Assembly (NCBI RefSeq): GCF_003052515.2
Contig: NZ_QARE02000006.1
Coordinates: 124,001 to 188,000, forward strand
DNA length: 64,000 nt
Origin: Pseudomonas sp. RIT409
GTDB taxonomy: Bacteria; Pseudomonadota; Gammaproteobacteria; Pseudomonadales; Pseudomonadaceae
Direction: 5' to 3'
The notes beneath the pieces are model-generated. The model worked only from the letters and a program-made list of their open reading frames with translations, was not told the DNA's origin and made no database searches. Positions within the stretch are counted from its first letter, which is position 1; every line of letters begins with the position of its first letter. Shown piece by piece: positions 30,643 through 39,869 of this stretch. Made by a program: the position numbers and the translations under genes.

Positions 30643-32586
30643 ATGGTGCAGGGAATCAACACGGCGCTGGCCAATGCCAGCGTCAAACTCAAATTGTCGC
30701 TGGGTTTTGGCCTGGTGTTGTTGCTCACATTGGTCATTACCCTGACCGGCTGGCACGGCCTGGACACGATGATCGAGCGTTCGGAGTCGCTGACAGCCAC
30801 GACTCGGCTCAACACTCTGACCGAGGATCTGCGTGCCGAACGCATCATATTTCGCACTGAAAATACGCCGGCCAGTGCGAAAGAAGTGCGTGATGGCATC
30901 AATGAGATCGAAAGCCACTTGGGCACGTTGCGCAGCAGCGACGACTCTCCCGACATCATCCAGATGCTTAACAAGCAAAGCGAAACCGTCAGTGCCCTGG
31001 AAAAGACGTTCAATGACCTGGAACAGTTGCTCAAGGATCGCGATGTAGCGCGTCAGCGGATGAGGACGCTGTCGGAGACGGTTGTCGCCGCGGTGGATAA
31101 GGTCGAAGGCGATGTGCTCAAAGCGGTAAGTGAAGAGCAGGGAAACCAGGAGAAACTCGACGAATTCACCAACATCCTGCAACTGCGCCGCCACATTCAA
31201 GACACGCGCTATGCCACCCAGGCGTATCTGTACACCGGGCTGGAGTCATTCGAAACCGCCGCAATCAAGGCCATTGGCGATGCGCTCGGCGAAGTCCAGC
31301 AAATCATGGCCAGTCCGTCGGACACCAATGCGGCCATTCTGACAAATGCCAAAGAGGCCCTTGAAGATTATCGAGCCCAGTTGAGCCAACTGAAGGTGCT
31401 TCAAGCCAAATCGGAAGAAGCTCAAGAGTCCATGGAAGCGATGGGCGACAGCCTTCTTTCTTCCACGGACGACATCACCAAGCGGCAGAGCGAGCGGCGT
31501 GACCGCGATGCCGAACGTTCGCGCACGACCCTCAGCAGCGTGGCTGGGCTGGCGATCTTGCTGGGCGTCCTGGCGGCATGGCTGATCACGCGACAAATCA
31601 TCGTGCCCTTGCGTCAGACCCTCAGCGTTGCGGCACGTATCGCCAGTGGCGACTTGAGCAAGGACCTGGATGTTCAACGTCGAGACGAGATGGGCAGTCT
31701 GCAGCAAAGCATGCAGGACATGACCGTTCGGTTGCGCGGGCTGATCACCGGCCTGAGCGATGGCATCACTCAGATTGCCAGCGCAGCCGAGCAACTCTCG
31801 GCGGTCACTGGGCAGACCAGCGCGGGCATGAACAGCCAGAAGGTCGAAACCGATCAAGTCGCGACCGCAATGAAGCAGATGACCTCGACCGTGGTGGAGG
31901 TCGCTCGCAACGCCGAGGAAGCCAGCGAGGCCGCTCGCCAGGCCGATCAGCAGGCTCGCGAAGGCGACAATGTCGTGGCGGACGCGATAAGCCAGATCGA
32001 ACGGCTCGCGGTTGAAGTCAACCACTCTTCCCAAGCCATGGGCCAGCTCAAGCTGGAGAGTGACAAAATTGGCGGTGTGCTCGATGTTATCCGTTCCGTC
32101 TCGGAACAGACCAATTTGCTCGCCCTGAATGCGGCCATCGAAGCAGCCCGCGCCGGTGAGGCGGGCCGCGGCTTTGCCGTCGTCGCCGACGAAGTGCGCA
32201 GCCTGGCATTGCGGACCCAGGAATCGACCGAAGAGATACAGGCGTTGATCGCCGCGCTACAGAACGGCACCCAGCATGCGGTGAGCACACTGGACGCCAG
32301 CCGCAGCCTGACGGATCGCAGCGTCGAACTGAGCCGACGGGCAGGCGCTGCCCTGGAGCACATCACCCGGACCGTCTCGGCGATCCAGAACATGAATCAG
32401 CAGATCGCCACGGCGGGCGAGGAGCAAAGCGTGGTGGCGGAGCAGATCAACCGCAGCGTACTCGCCGTGCGTGACGTCTCTGAACAAACCGCGGCCGCAA
32501 GCGAACAGACGGCTGCGTCCAGTGTTGAACTGGCGCGGTTGGGGATGCAGTTGCAGGAGATGGTGGGGAAGTTTCGGGTGGGCTGA
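30643..32586 (+). CDS. Methyl-accepting chemotaxis protein, second HBM-type paralog
   Basis: 647 residues with the same plan as the preceding receptor: membrane helix 1 at about 20-40, a helical periplasmic sensor of about 250 residues, membrane helix 2 at about 292-312, HAMP and a signalling domain with [19 protein letters not shown]. The cytoplasmic halves are close to identical, while the sensor halves differ strongly. This suggests a tandem duplication followed by divergence of ligand choice. It ends FRVG without a CheR tether. Confidence 0.9.
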   Translation: MVQGINTALANASVKLKLSLGFGLVLLLTLVITLTGWHGLDTMIERSESLTATTRLNTLTEDLRAERIIFRTENTPASAKEVRDGINEIESHLGTLRSSDDSPDIIQMLNKQSETVSALEKTFNDLEQLLKDRDVARQRMRTLSETVVAAVDKVEGDVLKAVSEEQGNQEKLDEFTNILQLRRHIQDTRYATQAYLYTGLESFETAAIKAIGDALGEVQQIMASPSDTNAAILTNAKEALEDYRAQLSQLKVLQAKSEEAQESMEAMGDSLLSSTDDITKRQSERRDRDAERSRTTLSSVAGLAILLGVLAAWLITRQIIVPLRQTLSVAARIASGDLSKDLDVQRRDEMGSLQQSMQDMTVRLRGLITGLSDGITQIASAAEQLSAVTGQTSAGMNSQKVETDQVATAMKQMTSTVVEVARNAEEASEAARQADQQAREGDNVVADAISQIERLAVEVNHSSQAMGQLKLESDKIGGVLDVIRSVSEQTNLLALNAAIEAARAGEAGRGFAVVADEVRSLALRTQESTEEIQALIAALQNGTQHAVSTLDASRSLTDRSVELSRRAGAALEHITRTVSAIQNMNQQIATAGEEQSVVAEQINRSVLAVRDVSEQTAAASEQTAASSVELARLGMQLQEMVGKFRVG

Positions 32587-32614
32587 GGCCCGTACATCAT
32601 GCCTGTCTATCACC

Positions 32615-32700
32615 ATAGGAGCGCGCTTGCCCGCGATGGCGTCGAGTCAGTGACAAGGTGGTGTCTCGCAGTGCGCCGTCGCGGGCAAGCGCGCTCCTAC
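32615..32700. repeat. REPIN, copy 1 of a tandem array
   Basis: TAGGAGCGCGCTTGCCCGCGA at the left and the inverted TCGCGGGCAAGCGCGCTCCTA at the right, about 45 bases apart. First of three units repeated every 155-156 bases between the second chemoreceptor gene and opgH. Confidence 0.93.
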
Positions 32701-32770
32701 AGGGGCGTGGATATGGGTCGCTGGCTGCAACGACAACAGCAGCAGCGCCACATGATGCCTGCCTATCACC

Positions 32771-32857
32771 GTAGGAGCGCGCTTGCCCGCGACGGCGTCG
32801 GGTCAGTTGAAACCGCAGTGTCTGGGAGTGTGCAGTCGCGGGCAAGCGCGCTCCTAC
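32771..32857. repeat. REPIN, copy 2 of a tandem array
   Basis: Same inverted pair as copy 1, 156 bases further on. It is flanked by the word CACATGATGCCTG and followed by a spacer that resembles the 3' end of opgH. Confidence 0.93.
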
Positions 32858-32925
32858 AGGCGTGGATATGGGTCGCTGGCTGAAACGACAATGGCAGCAG
32901 CGCCACATGATGCCTGTCTACCGCC

Positions 32926-33012
32926 GTAGGAGCGCGCTTGCCCGCGATGGCGTCGGGTCAGTTGACACGGCGGTGTCTGGCAGTGTGCAGTCGCGGGCAA
33001 GCGCGCTCCTAC
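32926..33012. repeat. REPIN, copy 3 of a tandem array
   Basis: Same inverted pair again, 155 bases after copy 2. After it the sequence leaves the repeat unit and enters the opgH terminator. Confidence 0.93.
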
Positions 33013-33029
33013 AGGTGCGTGGATTCAGA

Positions 33030-33072
33030 AACAAAAACGCCGCTGAAGATCTCTCTTCGGCGGCGTTTTGTT
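33030..33072. terminator. Terminator of the opgGH operon
   Basis: AACAAAAACGCCGC(TGAAG) pairs with (CTTCG)GCGGCGTTTTGTT over about 17 bases with one bulge and an ATCTCT loop. T-runs occur on both strands. It lies 15 bases beyond the opgH stop. Confidence 0.88.
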
Positions 33073-33086
33073 CATAGCACTGTCAC

Positions 33087-35675
33087 TCAGGCATTGGCCA
33101 ACGACGGCACGCTCACATGGGTCGCTGGTTGCAACGGCAGCAGCGGCGCATGTGGATCGGCCTTGACCGACGCGCGCCAGGCCTCCAGCCACGCCTCGTT
33201 GCCTTCGGCCCAAACGGCCTCGTGCAACCGCGCCAACGCGACTGGATCGCTCAGCAGTTGCAGGCGTTCGTGGTTATTCAAATGCTCCGGCCCACCCTTG
33301 ATCGCATGGCGGACCCGCTCGGTGCGCATCCATTCGATCGGCTCGGCATGGCGGTGACGCGAAGTGGCCAGCGCGCAGGCCAGCGCGTTCTGTTGCGGAT
33401 CGACCACCGCACGTATGAAGCCGTCGTGCAGAGCATGCCAACGGTTCTCGTGGGTGTACTGGTCGGTCGACACCAGCTCTTGCGGCGGCGTGTGCTCTTC
33501 GGGAATCAGGAAGAAACGGTTGTCTTTGGCTTTCAGGCCCAGGTTCGTGCGACTGGAAATCACCGACACCGGTATCGACAGAATCAACGAGCCCACGATA
33601 GGCGCCAGCCACCACAGGAAGCTCGGGTTCAGCCATGCCACCAAGGCGGCCCAGGCGAAGCCCAGCAACGTTTGCGGACCGTGGCGCTTCACGGCTTCGC
33701 TCCACGGCGTGGAATCGTCGTCACGCTGTGGAGAATTCCACGTCGCAGCCCAGCCGAGGAACGCCGCCAGCACGAAACGGGTGTGGAAGATCATCCGGAC
33801 CGGCGCCAGCAACATGGAAAACAGCATCTCCATCAGCATGGACAAGGTGACCTTGATCCTGCCGCCATAGCCTGTCGCACCTTTGGCCCAGATCAAAATG
33901 ATACTGAGCAGCTTCGGCAGGAACAGCAACACGATCGTGGTAGAGAACAGCGCGACAGCCTTCTCCGGATGCCACTGCGGCCAGAGCGGATACAACTGGC
34001 GCGGCTCCAGGAAGTAGGTCGGCTCCATCAGCGTGTTCACCGCCAGCAGGGCCGTGGACAGCACGAGGAACAGGAACCACAGTGGCGCTGACAGGTAGGA
34101 CATCACGCCGGTCAGGAACACAGCGCGGTGAACCGGATGCATGCCCTTGACCAGGAACAGACGGAAGTTCATGAGGTTACCGTGGCACCAGCGACGGTCA
34201 CGCTTGAGCTCGTCCAGCAGGTTGGGCGGCAACTCCTCATAACTGCCCGGCAAGTCGTACGCGATCCAGACGCCCCATCCGGCACGACGCATCAACGCGG
34301 CTTCCACGAAGTCGTGAGAGAGAATCGCGCCCGCAAACGCACCTTTCCCAGGCAGCGGCGCCAATGCGCAGTGCTCGATGAACGGTTTCATGCGGATGAT
34401 CGCGTTGTGGCCCCAGTAATGGGATTCACCCAATTGCCAGAAGTGCAGACCGGCCGTGAACAGCGGGCCGTAGACGCGTGTAGCGAACTGCTGCATGCGC
34501 GCATACAGGGTGTCCATGCCCGAGGCCTTCGGCGCGGTCTGAATGATGCCGGCGTCCGGAGTGGCCTCCATCAGGCGCACCAGGCTGGTCAGGCACTCAC
34601 CGCTCATCACCGAGTCGGCGTCCAACACGACCATGTAGCGGTAATCGCCCCCCCAGCGACGGCAGAAGTCGTCGAGGTTCCCGCTCTTGCGCTTCACGCG
34701 GCGGCGACGGCGGCGGTAGAAAATCTTGCCGAATCCGCCTGTCTCACGACACACGTCCAGCCAGGCTTGCTGCTCGGCAACGGCGATGTCGGTCTCATTG
34801 GTATCACTGAGCACGAAGAAGTCGAAACGATCCAGATCGCCCGTCGCGGCCACCGACTCAAAGGTGGCACGCAGCCCGGCGAACACCCGAGGAACGTCTT
34901 CGTTGCAAATCGGCATGACCAGCGCCGTCCGGGCGCCCGGTTCGATAGGCTCGTTGCCCGCGCTCGCACCGGAAATGCGGTACTTGTCGCGGCCTGTCAG
35001 CAACTCGAGGAAGCCCATCAGCGCGGTCCAGAAACCGGCCGACACCCAGCAGAACAGAATCCCGAACATTAACAGGATTGTGGTCTGCAGGGCGTATGGC
35101 ATGACTTGAACAGCGGTCTGCCACAGCGTCTGATGGCTGATCTCGTCGAACGACACCAGCGACCAGCCTTGATACGGCAGAATGCCTTTCATGTAGAAGC
35201 CAGCGACGATGGTCTGGCCCAACATCAGGATCAGCAGGATATAGCGGCGGATCGAACCCACCGTACGCCAGCGAGACTTCGGCAAGTCCCGGGGCAAGTC
35301 GTCCTTGCTCGGTTTAGGCGGGTTGGTTTTCCCCGTCATCCGGCGCCACGCGCGATGCAGGACGTTGGTCCGCCACGGCTCAGGCACGACCTTGGTACGG
35401 CGAATCGGTGGCGTGGCTTTAAGGCACACACGACCGCTGGCATCCACCGACAGCATCTCGGCTTCGCGCAGTTCGTCGGCGGTGGTAAGGGTAAGGCGAC
35501 GACCTACCGAAGCCTGGGCGGCTTCGGCAGGGTCGGCAACGGTCTGTGCCGAAAGGCGTTCATGCAGCTCAGCGAACGAGGTGCAGCTGGCCAATTCGGC
35601 CCGCTGCTCGTCGCTCATTGGCAGATGTGCGAGGTACTCGTGAAGAGACTCGGGCACGGCTTGTGAATTACTCAT
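33087..35675 (-). CDS. opgH: Glucan biosynthesis glucosyltransferase H (osmoregulated periplasmic glucans)
   Basis: 862 residues. Inner-membrane GT2-family enzyme that makes the linear beta-1,2-glucan backbone from UDP-glucose. About eight membrane segments surround a cytoplasmic catalytic domain with [22 protein letters not shown], the acidic [15 protein letters not shown] region and the [10 protein letters not shown] (R/QxxRW-type) motif. The ATG overlaps the opgG stop by eight bases. In P. syringae this locus is known as hrpM and affects virulence. Confidence 0.96.
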   Translation of the reverse strand: MSNSQAVPESLHEYLAHLPMSDEQRAELASCTSFAELHERLSAQTVADPAEAAQASVGRRLTLTTADELREAEMLSVDASGRVCLKATPPIRRTKVVPEPWRTNVLHRAWRRMTGKTNPPKPSKDDLPRDLPKSRWRTVGSIRRYILLILMLGQTIVAGFYMKGILPYQGWSLVSFDEISHQTLWQTAVQVMPYALQTTILLMFGILFCWVSAGFWTALMGFLELLTGRDKYRISGASAGNEPIEPGARTALVMPICNEDVPRVFAGLRATFESVAATGDLDRFDFFVLSDTNETDIAVAEQQAWLDVCRETGGFGKIFYRRRRRRVKRKSGNLDDFCRRWGGDYRYMVVLDADSVMSGECLTSLVRLMEATPDAGIIQTAPKASGMDTLYARMQQFATRVYGPLFTAGLHFWQLGESHYWGHNAIIRMKPFIEHCALAPLPGKGAFAGAILSHDFVEAALMRRAGWGVWIAYDLPGSYEELPPNLLDELKRDRRWCHGNLMNFRLFLVKGMHPVHRAVFLTGVMSYLSAPLWFLFLVLSTALLAVNTLMEPTYFLEPRQLYPLWPQWHPEKAVALFSTTIVLLFLPKLLSIILIWAKGATGYGGRIKVTLSMLMEMLFSMLLAPVRMIFHTRFVLAAFLGWAATWNSPQRDDDSTPWSEAVKRHGPQTLLGFAWAALVAWLNPSFLWWLAPIVGSLILSIPVSVISSRTNLGLKAKDNRFFLIPEEHTPPQELVSTDQYTHENRWHALHDGFIRAVVDPQQNALACALATSRHRHAEPIEWMRTERVRHAIKGGPEHLNNHERLQLLSDPVALARLHEAVWAEGNEAWLEAWRASVKADPHAPLLPLQPATHVSVPSLANA

Positions 35676-37653
35676 CGGCTGGCAACTGGTAGCTCCAGGT
35701 CTCGGTCAGAACCTGTTGATTCATGGCCGGGGCCTGCTGGGTGGGGGCAGCCTCAGTCGCTGGCTGCGCGGTTTCTTTACTGCCTTTGTTCGCCTTGGCG
35801 GCATCGCCGAGCGCGGCTTCAGGACGAGACGCCTCGTCGGATTTGGCATCCGCCACCTTCGCGGCGTCGGCCGGCTTGGCAGCGTCAGCCTTATCGGCCT
35901 TGGCATCTTTCGAATCGGACTTCGCATCGGCCTTGGCGACCTTGGCGTCTTTCGACTCTTTGGCATCACCGGCCTTCAGAGCGTCAGTCTTGACGATCTC
36001 GGCCTTCTCGTCCTTCGGCGCTGCGGTCGAAGCAACGACCTTGGCTTCGGCTTTTTTCTCAGGCTTCTTGTCTGCTTTGTCCGCAGTGATGAGCGCAGGT
36101 TCCTTGCCGGGCTCGACCGGGGTCTCACGCAGCAGATAAGCACGCATTTCCACGTTTTTGTTCGGATCCTTGACCTTCAGCCGCAGCGTCAAGCGCCAGC
36201 CTTTGGTGACAGGGTTGTAGCGCAGGTTGTTTTCCACCAGATCAGTGTTGTCATCGGTGGTGACCTGGCTGCGGATTGCTGGGTCTTCACCCAGCTTGGC
36301 CAGGGTCGGGCCGACGAAATCGACCAGGTAGGCCACGCTGCCGTCCGGTTGGCGAATCAGGTTGGACTGTTTCACATCACCGGTCGAACGCAGGGTCTGC
36401 TTGACCCAGCCCAGATCCGGCGAATGGATGGAGTCTTCGTCCATGGTCCAGTGCAGGCGGTAGTTGAACTCGACAGGCTGCCCCGGCTCAGGCTGGGTTT
36501 CTGGCCGCCAGAAAGCAACGATGTTGTCGTTGGTCTCGTCGGCGGTCGGAATTTCAACCAGATCGACAGTGCCCTTGCCCCAATCGCCCTTCGGCTCGAT
36601 CCAAGCGCTTGGGCGCTTGTCATAGCGATCGTCGAGGTCTTCGTAGTGGCTGAAGCCACGGCCACGTTGCAGCAGGCCGAAACCGCGCGGGTTCTCGACC
36701 GAGAAGCTGCTCACAGCCAGGTGTTTAGGGTTGTTCAGGGGGCGCCAGATCCATTCGCCGTTGGCCGCCTGAATCGACAGGCCGCTGGAGTCGTGCAGCT
36801 CGCGACGGTAATTCAGGACTTTGGACGGCTGGTTGGCCCCGAACAAGTACATGCTGGTCAGCGGCGCGACGCCCAATTTGCCGACCTTCTCGCGCAGGTA
36901 CATGCGCGACTGCACGTCGACCAGGGTGTTGGTGCCCGGACGCAGGGTGAGTTTGTAAGCACCGGTGGCGCGTGGCGAATCGAGCAGCGCGAAGATCACC
37001 AGATGGTTTTCATCCGGGTTGGGCTTCTCGATCCAGAACTCGGTGAAGCGAGGAAACTCTTCACCCGACGACATCGCGGTGTCGATCGCCATGCCGCGGG
37101 CGGACAGACCATACACCTGATTCTTGCCGACGACGCGGAAGTAGCTCGCGCCGAGCATGGTCATGATTTCGTCCTGTTTGTCGTCCCGGTTGATCGGGTA
37201 CATGACACGGAAACCTGCCCAGCCAAGATTCTCAGTGGCCTTGGCATCGAATTTCATGCCGCCGAAGTCGAAACGTGCCGGGTCATACTTGATTTCGTTG
37301 ACGGTGGTGGCAGTGACTTCGTTGATCTTCACCGGCGTGTCGAAGTGCATGCCTTGGTGATAGAAGGAAAGCTTGAAGGGGGTCTTGTCATTGGCCCATT
37401 CGGCTTTGTCTTGCAGGAAGCGGATCTTCTGGTAGTCCGCAAACTTCATGTCGCGGAACTCCGCCGGAAGGTTGCTTTTCGGAGCTACGAATTTCTGCCC
37501 GGCCAGATCTTTGGCCTTTGCCGCCACGTCGTCCAGGTCGAACGCCCAGAGTTGACTGGCACCGAACAGACAGAACAGAGCCGACCCGGCCAACAAAGCG
37601 CCCCGCAGGCGCTTCACAGCGGTCTTTGGTGCATTACATGGACTAACAATCAC
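35668..37653 (-). CDS. opgG: Periplasmic glucan biosynthesis protein G, with a Lys/Ala/Asp-rich C-terminal insertion
   Basis: About 661 residues. It has an N-terminal signal peptide (cleavage after LWA) and the MdoG domain (about 35-525; [45 protein letters not shown]). A low-complexity stretch of about 110 residues rich in Lys, Ala and Asp follows, then a conserved ending, [12 protein letters not shown]. The start is GTG 37653 with GAGGG upstream; the frame is open to 37800. E. coli OpgG is much shorter, at about 511 residues. Confidence 0.93.
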   Translation of the reverse strand: MIVSPCNAPKTAVKRLRGALLAGSALFCLFGASQLWAFDLDDVAAKAKDLAGQKFVAPKSNLPAEFRDMKFADYQKIRFLQDKAEWANDKTPFKLSFYHQGMHFDTPVKINEVTATTVNEIKYDPARFDFGGMKFDAKATENLGWAGFRVMYPINRDDKQDEIMTMLGASYFRVVGKNQVYGLSARGMAIDTAMSSGEEFPRFTEFWIEKPNPDENHLVIFALLDSPRATGAYKLTLRPGTNTLVDVQSRMYLREKVGKLGVAPLTSMYLFGANQPSKVLNYRRELHDSSGLSIQAANGEWIWRPLNNPKHLAVSSFSVENPRGFGLLQRGRGFSHYEDLDDRYDKRPSAWIEPKGDWGKGTVDLVEIPTADETNDNIVAFWRPETQPEPGQPVEFNYRLHWTMDEDSIHSPDLGWVKQTLRSTGDVKQSNLIRQPDGSVAYLVDFVGPTLAKLGEDPAIRSQVTTDDNTDLVENNLRYNPVTKGWRLTLRLKVKDPNKNVEMRAYLLRETPVEPGKEPALITADKADKKPEKKAEAKVVASTAAPKDEKAEIVKTDALKAGDAKESKDAKVAKADAKSDSKDAKADKADAAKPADAAKVADAKSDEASRPEAALGDAAKANKGSKETAQPATEAAPTQQAPAMNQQVLTETWSYQLPADE

Positions 37654-37918
37654 GAGCAACCCTCGCCGAGAAACAGATGAAGAAACCAACGGCCAGCCAT
37701 CATATGCCGGGTTGGCGAGCATTGTTCCGACTCCGAATGGGGCCAATGATTCCCCAAAGGATTTCGGACCAGTCTGCGTTTTTACCGATTTGACGGGCAA
37801 TCGCTCGTCTTTGTAGCGCGCGATTATCTAGTAGCGCGCGCAACAACGCATCAGGGAAAACAAAGTATTTATGGCTTTTTGCGTAATAAATTCGGGCACG
37901 GTGAACGCTGCTGGGGTT

Positions 37919-38356
37919 TTACGTCTCCAGCAAAAATGTCACAGGGCCATCATTCACTAAATGCACTTGCATATCCGCACCAAATTGGCCCGCCGCGACC
38001 GTTCTGTGCGAGGTTTTAGCCTTTTCCAGTAAATAGTCAAACAATTCGGCCCCCAGTGCGGGCGGCGCCGCCTTGGAGAAGCTCGGGCGCATGCCGCTGC
38101 GGGTATCCGCGGCCAGGGTGAATTGCGAAACCAATAGCAGACCGCCGTCCACATCGCTCAACGAACGGTTCATCTTCCCGTCCCCCTCACTGAAAACGCG
38201 ATAGTTCAGCAGCTTGTGCAGCAACTTGTCGGCACTGGCTCGGGTGTCGTGAGGCTCGACACCCACCAGCACCAGCAGTCCGTTATCAATGGCGCCGACG
38301 GTGGCGCCTGCGACATCGACACGAGCATTGCGCACGCGCTGGAGCAAACCTTTCAT
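37919..38356 (-). CDS. dtd: D-aminoacyl-tRNA deacylase
   Basis: 145 residues. Removes D-amino acids and mischarged glycine from tRNA. Both active-site motifs are present: SQFTLAAD and the cross-subunit NDGPVTF. The length is exactly that of the family. It lies upstream of opgG on the same strand but is separated by about 265 bases. Confidence 0.97.
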   Translation of the reverse strand: MKGLLQRVRNARVDVAGATVGAIDNGLLVLVGVEPHDTRASADKLLHKLLNYRVFSEGDGKMNRSLSDVDGGLLLVSQFTLAADTRSGMRPSFSKAAPPALGAELFDYLLEKAKTSHRTVAAGQFGADMQVHLVNDGPVTFLLET

Positions 38357-38497
38357 CGAAGCCTCGTCATCACGCTCATGCGCAGATCAATGCAGGCGTC
38401 AGTACACCCGCCATTGCGCCAGTTCGGTCACCCGTGGGGTGCGAACGGCACGCTAACGCGGGCTCGCTTACGTCTACCGTCTCTTTTTGCAACTGGC

Positions 38498-39469
38498 TTA
38501 CGCCTCTTCCGGTGGAAGATCCAGCAAACGTTGCGCCACTTGAGAGGCAGCACGCACCAGGGCGTCGGTGATGCCAGGCTCGGAAGCGGCATGCCCTGCG
38601 TCGCGGATCACTTGCAGCTCGCTGTTCGGCCAGGCCTGATGCAGCTCCCAGGCATTGTCCAGCGGGCAGATCACGTCGTACCGGCCATGCACGATGATTC
38701 CTGGCAAGTGAGCGATCTTGGGCATGTCGCGAATCAACTGGTTTTCTTCAAGAAAGGCGTTGTGAGTGAAGTAATGGGATTCGATGCGGGCGATGGACAA
38801 TGCGCGTTGCGGCTCGGAGAAGCGATCGACCACCAATGGGTTCGGACGCAACGTCGCGGTGCGGCCTTCCCAGGTCGACCATGCCTTGGCGGCATGCATT
38901 TGTGCAATTTGGTCGCTGCCGATCAGACGCTTGTGAAAGGCCGAGAGCAAGTCACCGCGCTCGTCGGCAGGAATAGGCGCAAGGTAATCCTGCCAGTAAT
39001 CGGGAAACAGGCGGCTTGCGCCCTCTTGATAGAACCATTTGATTTCCTGAGGTCGGCACAAAAAGATGCCCCTCAGGATCAGCGCATGAACTCGATCGGG
39101 GTGCGTCTGGGCGTACGCCAGTGAGAGTGTCGAGCCCCAGGAGCCGCCGAACAGCACCCACTTGTCGATGCCCAGATGCTCGCGGATGCGCTCCAGATCT
39201 TCCACCAAATGCCAGGTGGTGTTGTTCTCCAGGCTGGCATGGGGCGTTGAACGGCCGCAGCCGCGTTGATCGAAGGTAATGATGCGATACAGATTCGGAT
39301 CGAAGTAGCGACGACTCTGGGCGTCGCATCCCGCACCCGGCCCACCGTGGATGAACACCACTGGCAAACCTTCCGGCGAGCCGCTTTCATCGACGTACAG
39401 CACATGAGGCTCTTCCACTGCCAGATCGTGCCGGGCATAGGGTTTGATCTGCGGGTACAAGGTCTGCAT
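38498..39469 (-). CDS. pip: Prolyl iminopeptidase
   Basis: 323 residues. Alpha/beta-hydrolase that removes N-terminal proline. Oxyanion motif HGGPGAGC, nucleophile GGSWGSTLSL, and the late HGRYDVICP and AGHAASEP segments carrying Asp and His. The start is ATG 39469 (MQTLYPQIKPYARHDL) with GGAG upstream rather than the ATG at 39487. It pairs with dtd in the Pseudomonas backbone. Confidence 0.95.
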   Translation of the reverse strand: MQTLYPQIKPYARHDLAVEEPHVLYVDESGSPEGLPVVFIHGGPGAGCDAQSRRYFDPNLYRIITFDQRGCGRSTPHASLENNTTWHLVEDLERIREHLGIDKWVLFGGSWGSTLSLAYAQTHPDRVHALILRGIFLCRPQEIKWFYQEGASRLFPDYWQDYLAPIPADERGDLLSAFHKRLIGSDQIAQMHAAKAWSTWEGRTATLRPNPLVVDRFSEPQRALSIARIESHYFTHNAFLEENQLIRDMPKIAHLPGIIVHGRYDVICPLDNAWELHQAWPNSELQVIRDAGHAASEPGITDALVRAASQVAQRLLDLPPEEA

Positions 39470-39869
39470 AGGTGCTCCAAAGTCCAATTCAGGGGCTTCT
39501 ATTTATCTGCCGTCGGGCATCATAAACCCGAAACGCCAAATGATCATATTGGCACTGTGAACGTCCTGTCGGCGTGCGCTTGCCCACGCTATTGCCGATG
39601 CAGTGCAGCAGGTCAAGCGAGTGATCGCTCTTCGTGGACAAGCGCACGCCGCCCCATGCGGAAGGCTCATTGGCGCGAAACTGGAACGATCAATGCAGGC
39701 GTTCCAGGCAAGGTCGGCGATCCGTCACGTCGGCGAACCAGAGCGCCTCGCCTGAGTCGAACCGAGGGTCGTGCTACTGGAATTTCATCCATTCACAGGA
39801 AATAACCGGTGACACGCCCTACAGTCATACAACCCATTTAATCGTCCAACCAACTTGAGGTCGTACCCG
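39470..39869 (+). other. 400-base gap with a decayed REPIN-like element
   Basis: There is no believable gene here. GGCGTGCGCTTGCCCACG (39571-39588) and the inverted CGTGGACAAGCGCACGCC (39633-39650) form a REPIN-like pair that differs from the main family in the window. The rest carries the divergent upstream regions of pip and glgP without a clear promoter. Confidence 0.6.

Noticed and set aside
32599..33015. A CRISPR array
   Set aside because: Periodicity is 155 bases, the repeats are long inverted REP pairs, spacers are alike, and no cas genes are present.
32599..33077. Short open frames (94 and 71 codons) across the repeat array between the chemoreceptor and opgH genes
   Set aside because: They are translations of the REPIN units and repeat the same peptide; no start signals.
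35716..37680. A 654-codon open frame on the plus strand opposite opgG
   Set aside because: Antisense shadow of opgG with no ribosome site and no recognisable domain.
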